The notes under the pieces: generated by a model | Databases searched by the model: none | What the model was told of the DNA's origin: nothing | What the model saw: the letters and a program-made list of their open reading frames with translations, nothing else | Shown: piece by piece, positions 62,101-64,000 of the stretch | Position numbering within the stretch: position 1 is the stretch's first letter | How the letters are laid out: each line of letters starts with the position of its first letter | Position numbers and translations under genes: made by a program | Origin: Acanthornis magna | Lineage: Eukaryota > Chordata > Aves > Passeriformes > Acanthizidae | Direction: 5' to 3' | Length of the DNA stretch: 64,000 bases | Assembly (NCBI GenBank): GCA_036785705.1 | Contig: JAWUZG010001067.1 | Coordinates: 26,814-90,813, forward strand

Positions 62101-64000
62101 TTCTCAATTTCCCCCAAAAATTCCAATTTTCCATCCAAAATTTCCATTTTTCCTCCAAAATTCCCTTTCTTTTTCCAATAAATTCCCTTTTCCCCCCAAA
62201 TTCCCATTCTTCCCCCCAAAAAATTCCCATTTCCTCCCCGAAATTCCCATTTCCCCCAAAAATTCCCAATTTCCTCCCCAAAACCCCCCCTAAAAACTTT
62301 ATTCTTCTCCCCAATTTTGAGTTCTAGTCCCTCTCTCTTTTGGGGTCATTTCTCCCCAAATTTTGGGCCATTTTTCTCAATTTTTGGGCTATTTTTCCCC
62401 ATTTTTTTTGGGGCTATTTTCCCTTTTTTGGGGGGCCTTTCTCTCCACTTTTTGGGCAATTTTTTCTTCTATTTTGGGGATTTTTTTTCTATTTTTGGGC
62501 CGTTTTTTCCATTTTTGGGTTATTTCTTCCCCATTTATTTTTTTATTATTTTTTCCTATTTTTTTCCTATTCATCCCAATTTTTGGGCTATCTCTCGTTT
62601 CTTTTTTTGGCCATTCTGGCCTTTTTTTCCTATTTCTTCCCATTTTTTGGAGCCATAATTTCCCCATTTTTTTCCCCGTTTTTTTGGGCTCTTTTCCCCT
62701 ATTTTTTTTCCATTTTTCCCCACTTTTTTTTTGGGTCATTTCTGCCCATTCTTTTTTCCTATTTCTCACCATATTTTCCCATTTTTGTTTGTTCTTTTTA
62801 CTTTTTTTGCCTATTTTTTCTGCTTTTCTCCCCATTTCCCACCCCTCCCCCATTTCCCACCCCTCCCCCATTCTTAATTCCTCTCTCCCCTCCCCCATCC
62901 CCTGGTGGCCTCAGGGCTCGTGGCCCCTCCCCCATTTTGGGGCCATTTTCCCCCATTTTTTCCCCGTTTCTTAAGGTATTGCTGTCCATTTTTTGGACCA
63001 TTTTTTCCTTTTTTTTTTTGCCATTTCTCCCCATTTTTTTTCTTATTTCTCCCTATTTTTTCCCCCGTATTTCCCCTTTTTTTTTCCACTCTTTTCCCAT
63101 TTTTTTTTCTTATTTTTTTCCATTTTTTGGGTTATTTCTCTCCATTTTTTCACCTTTTCCTGCTATTTTTTTCTCATTTCTTCCCATTTTTTCTCTTTTT
63201 TCCCCGATTTTTCCCAATTTTCTCCCCAATTTCTCTCCATTTCTCCCCATTTCCCACCCCTCCCCCATTTCCCACCCCTCCCCCACTCTTAATTCCTCTC
63301 TCCCCTCCCCCATCCCCTGGTGGCCTCGGGGCTCATGACCCCTCCCCCGTTTTGGGGCCATTTCTCCCCAATTTTTTCCCATTTTCCCCATTTTTCACCA
63401 ATTTTTTCCCAATTTCTCCCCAATTTTTGCCCAATTTTCCCCATTTCTCCCCAAATTTCACCCTTCCCCCACTCTTAATTCCATCTCCCCTCCCCCATCC
63501 CCTGGTGGCCTCGGGGCTCGTGGCCCCTCCCCCATTTTGGGGCCATTTCTCCCATTTTTTCCCATTTTCCCCATTTTTCACCAATTTTTTCCCATTTTTT
63601 CCCCATTTCTCCCCAAATTTCACCTTTCCCCTCTCTAACTCTCCCCTCCCCCAGGACCTGGTGGCCTCGGGACTCGTGGCACCTCCCCCGTTTTGGGGTC
63701 ATTTCTCTCCAATTTTTTCCCATTTTCCCCATTTTTCACCAATTTTTCCCCATTTTTTCCCATTTATTTCCATATTTTAGGCGATTTTTCCCCAATTTTC
63801 CCCATTTCTCCCCAAATTTCACCTTTCCCCCCTCTAATCTCATCTCCCCTCCCCATCCCCTGGTGGTCTCAGGACTCGTGGCCGCGCTGTGGCTCCTGCC
63901 CCTCCCCCACTTTGGGGCCATTTTTCTCCTAATTTTTTCCCATTTTCCCCATTTTTCACCAATTTTTCCCCATTTTTTCCCATTTATTTCCATATTTTAG
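53087..64000 (+). CDS. SYPL1: Synaptophysin-family protein, SYPL1-like, 5' part
   Basis: Four-pass MARVEL-domain vesicle protein. Exons seen: 53087-53155, 54979-55094, 58284-58494, all in phase; the fourth exon begins at or beyond the right edge. N-terminus MAAPRVSLGPLKEPLGLIRA then LQW, FFSIFAFATCGGFEGSVTF, RVTCPGENVSVSAAFGYPFR, HLVGDFASAARFFVAVAVAA, FLYSLGALGAYLGYLHLY. The KEPLG, IFAFATCGGF, FGYPFRL and VGD motifs are those of the family. From memory the closest member is SYPL1 (pantophysin); SYP, SYNPR and SYPL2 fit less well at GGF and LNPLKEPLG positions, but paralogue choice is not certain. Two N-glycosylation sequons (NVS, NHT) and cysteines lie in the first luminal loop. The second membrane segment is in exon 3. 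Confidence 0.8.
53160..54330 (+). repeat. ACTGGGAGGG minisatellite, SYPL1-like intron 1
   Basis: 10-base unit, directly after the donor, with GGATTGGG and GGAACTGGGAGC variants. Confidence 0.87.
54330..54965 (+). repeat. TTCCCAAAATTTCCAATTTT A/T-rich array
   Basis: Pyrimidine-rich 3' half of intron 1 with CCAAAATT and CCCAATTT units of irregular length. Confidence 0.75.
54979..55094 (+). CDS. SYPL1: SYPL1-like exon 2
   Basis: Acceptor ttcggcag, donor gtgagc. Encodes the end of membrane segment 1 and the first luminal loop to FGYPF. Two bases left for arginine. Confidence 0.88.
55095..58283 (+). repeat. CAGGTGTG array with exon 2 end copies and two exon 3 start copies
   Basis: CCCAGGTGTGTTTGGGACC units. 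About eleven copies of CCCTTCAG/GTGAGCC with GGGAGACCCC (for example near 55253, 55345, 55563, 55692, 55990, 56128, 56272, 56439, 56553, 56752, 56889). Exon 3 start copies at 57338 and 57913. Confidence 0.83.
58284..58494 (+). CDS. SYPL1: SYPL1-like exon 3
   Basis: Acceptor ccccccag, donor gtgagt. Reads LNQAVFRPSLTHLCNHTWPQ, DVHLVGDFASAARFFVAVAV, through the second membrane segment to GSRLPLM. The two earlier 61-base partial copies (57338, 57913) lack everything after TWPQ. Confidence 0.88.
58495..60720 (+). repeat. Array with about 18 copies of exon 3 end and donor
   Basis: About 95-145 base units holding CTACCTGGGCTACCTGCACC, TGTACAGGTG and GGCTGCCGCTCATG then gtgagtgcctcagg. Copies run from about 58534 to 60500; fading repeats with CAGGTGAGCTCAGGTG to 60720. 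Confidence 0.85.
60740..61700 (+). repeat. GGAATTTTTGGGGTTTCCGAT array
   Basis: About 27-30 base unit in SYPL1-like intron 3, with a duplicated block of about 240 bases (60895-61130 and 61188-61400). Confidence 0.85.
61705..64000 (+). repeat. CCCCATTTTTCCC pyrimidine-rich array
   Basis: 61705-61960 is GGAATTTTGGGG-like; 62040-62330 is AAATTCCCATTTTCCCCC; 62340-64000 is CCATTTTTTCCCC with truncated exon 4 start copies every 150-400 bases. Confidence 0.8.
63654..63683 (+). pseudogene. Partial copy of SYPL1-like exon 4 start
   Basis: Acceptor cccccag then GACCTGGTGGCCTCGGGACT, read DLVASGLVA; family members have DFVVTLVA here. The match stops after about 27 bases. Similar truncated copies at about 62902, 63317, 63502 and 63860; the last extends to AALWLL. 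The full exon must lie right of the window. Confidence 0.6.

Noticed and set aside
1..64000. Transposable elements, endogenous retroviruses, tRNA or rRNA genes
   Set aside because: No reverse transcriptase, integrase, long terminal repeat, or tRNA box pattern was recognised on either strand.

Overview
The window looks like vertebrate, most probably avian, genomic DNA: an extremely GC-rich, gene-dense, minisatellite-filled segment such as a bird dot microchromosome. The reasons are multi-exon genes with GT/AG introns, very small exons, five recognisable vertebrate genes whose human homologues mostly lie on chromosome 19q13, and introns made almost entirely of tandem repeats. No viral or transposon coding sequence, CRISPR array, rRNA or tRNA was seen.

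Layout. (1) 1-21.3 kb, plus strand: 3' two-thirds of nephrin (NPHS1), from the second half of Ig domain 6 through Ig7, Ig8, the last Ig, FN3, the membrane segment and a short tail, in 13 exons. The 5' part lies left of the window. (2) 22.0-37.3 kb, minus strand: complete RBM42, ten coding exons, convergent with nephrin. (3) 37.4-38.8 kb, minus strand: complete TYROBP (DAP12), four exons, its 3' end almost touching the RBM42 promoter. (4) 39.3-50.6 kb, plus strand: CTU1 (tRNA wobble-uridine thiolase), head-to-head with TYROBP. Its two coding exons contain very large in-frame tandem-repeat insertions. (5) 53.1-64.0 kb, plus strand: 5' part of a synaptophysin-family gene, most like SYPL1. It has an unusual promoter with eight octamer elements and three CREs, and runs off the right end.

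The striking property is how the repeats relate to the exons. In four of the five genes the minisatellite beside an exon contains many partial copies of that exon's edge together with its splice site: exon start plus acceptor, or exon end plus donor. I count eleven exons' edges or more, with 1 to about 18 extra copies each. I call these exon-edge minisatellites. They make long ladders of decoy splice sites and explain most of the spurious open frames here. A second theme is polarity: repeats right after a donor tend to be G-rich in the sense strand, repeats before an acceptor C-rich, so several exons sit between complementary arrays. A third is that repeats have entered coding sequence itself: about 1 kb and 2.5 kb inside CTU1 with 21-bp units that keep frame, and a small patch in the last Ig domain of nephrin.

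Exon coordinates were set by hand from splice dinucleotides, reading-frame phase and remembered family sequences. Two places do not keep frame (RBM42 exon 9 and the nephrin FN3/membrane junction); either real lesions or homopolymer errors are possible. All paralogue and species statements are inference.
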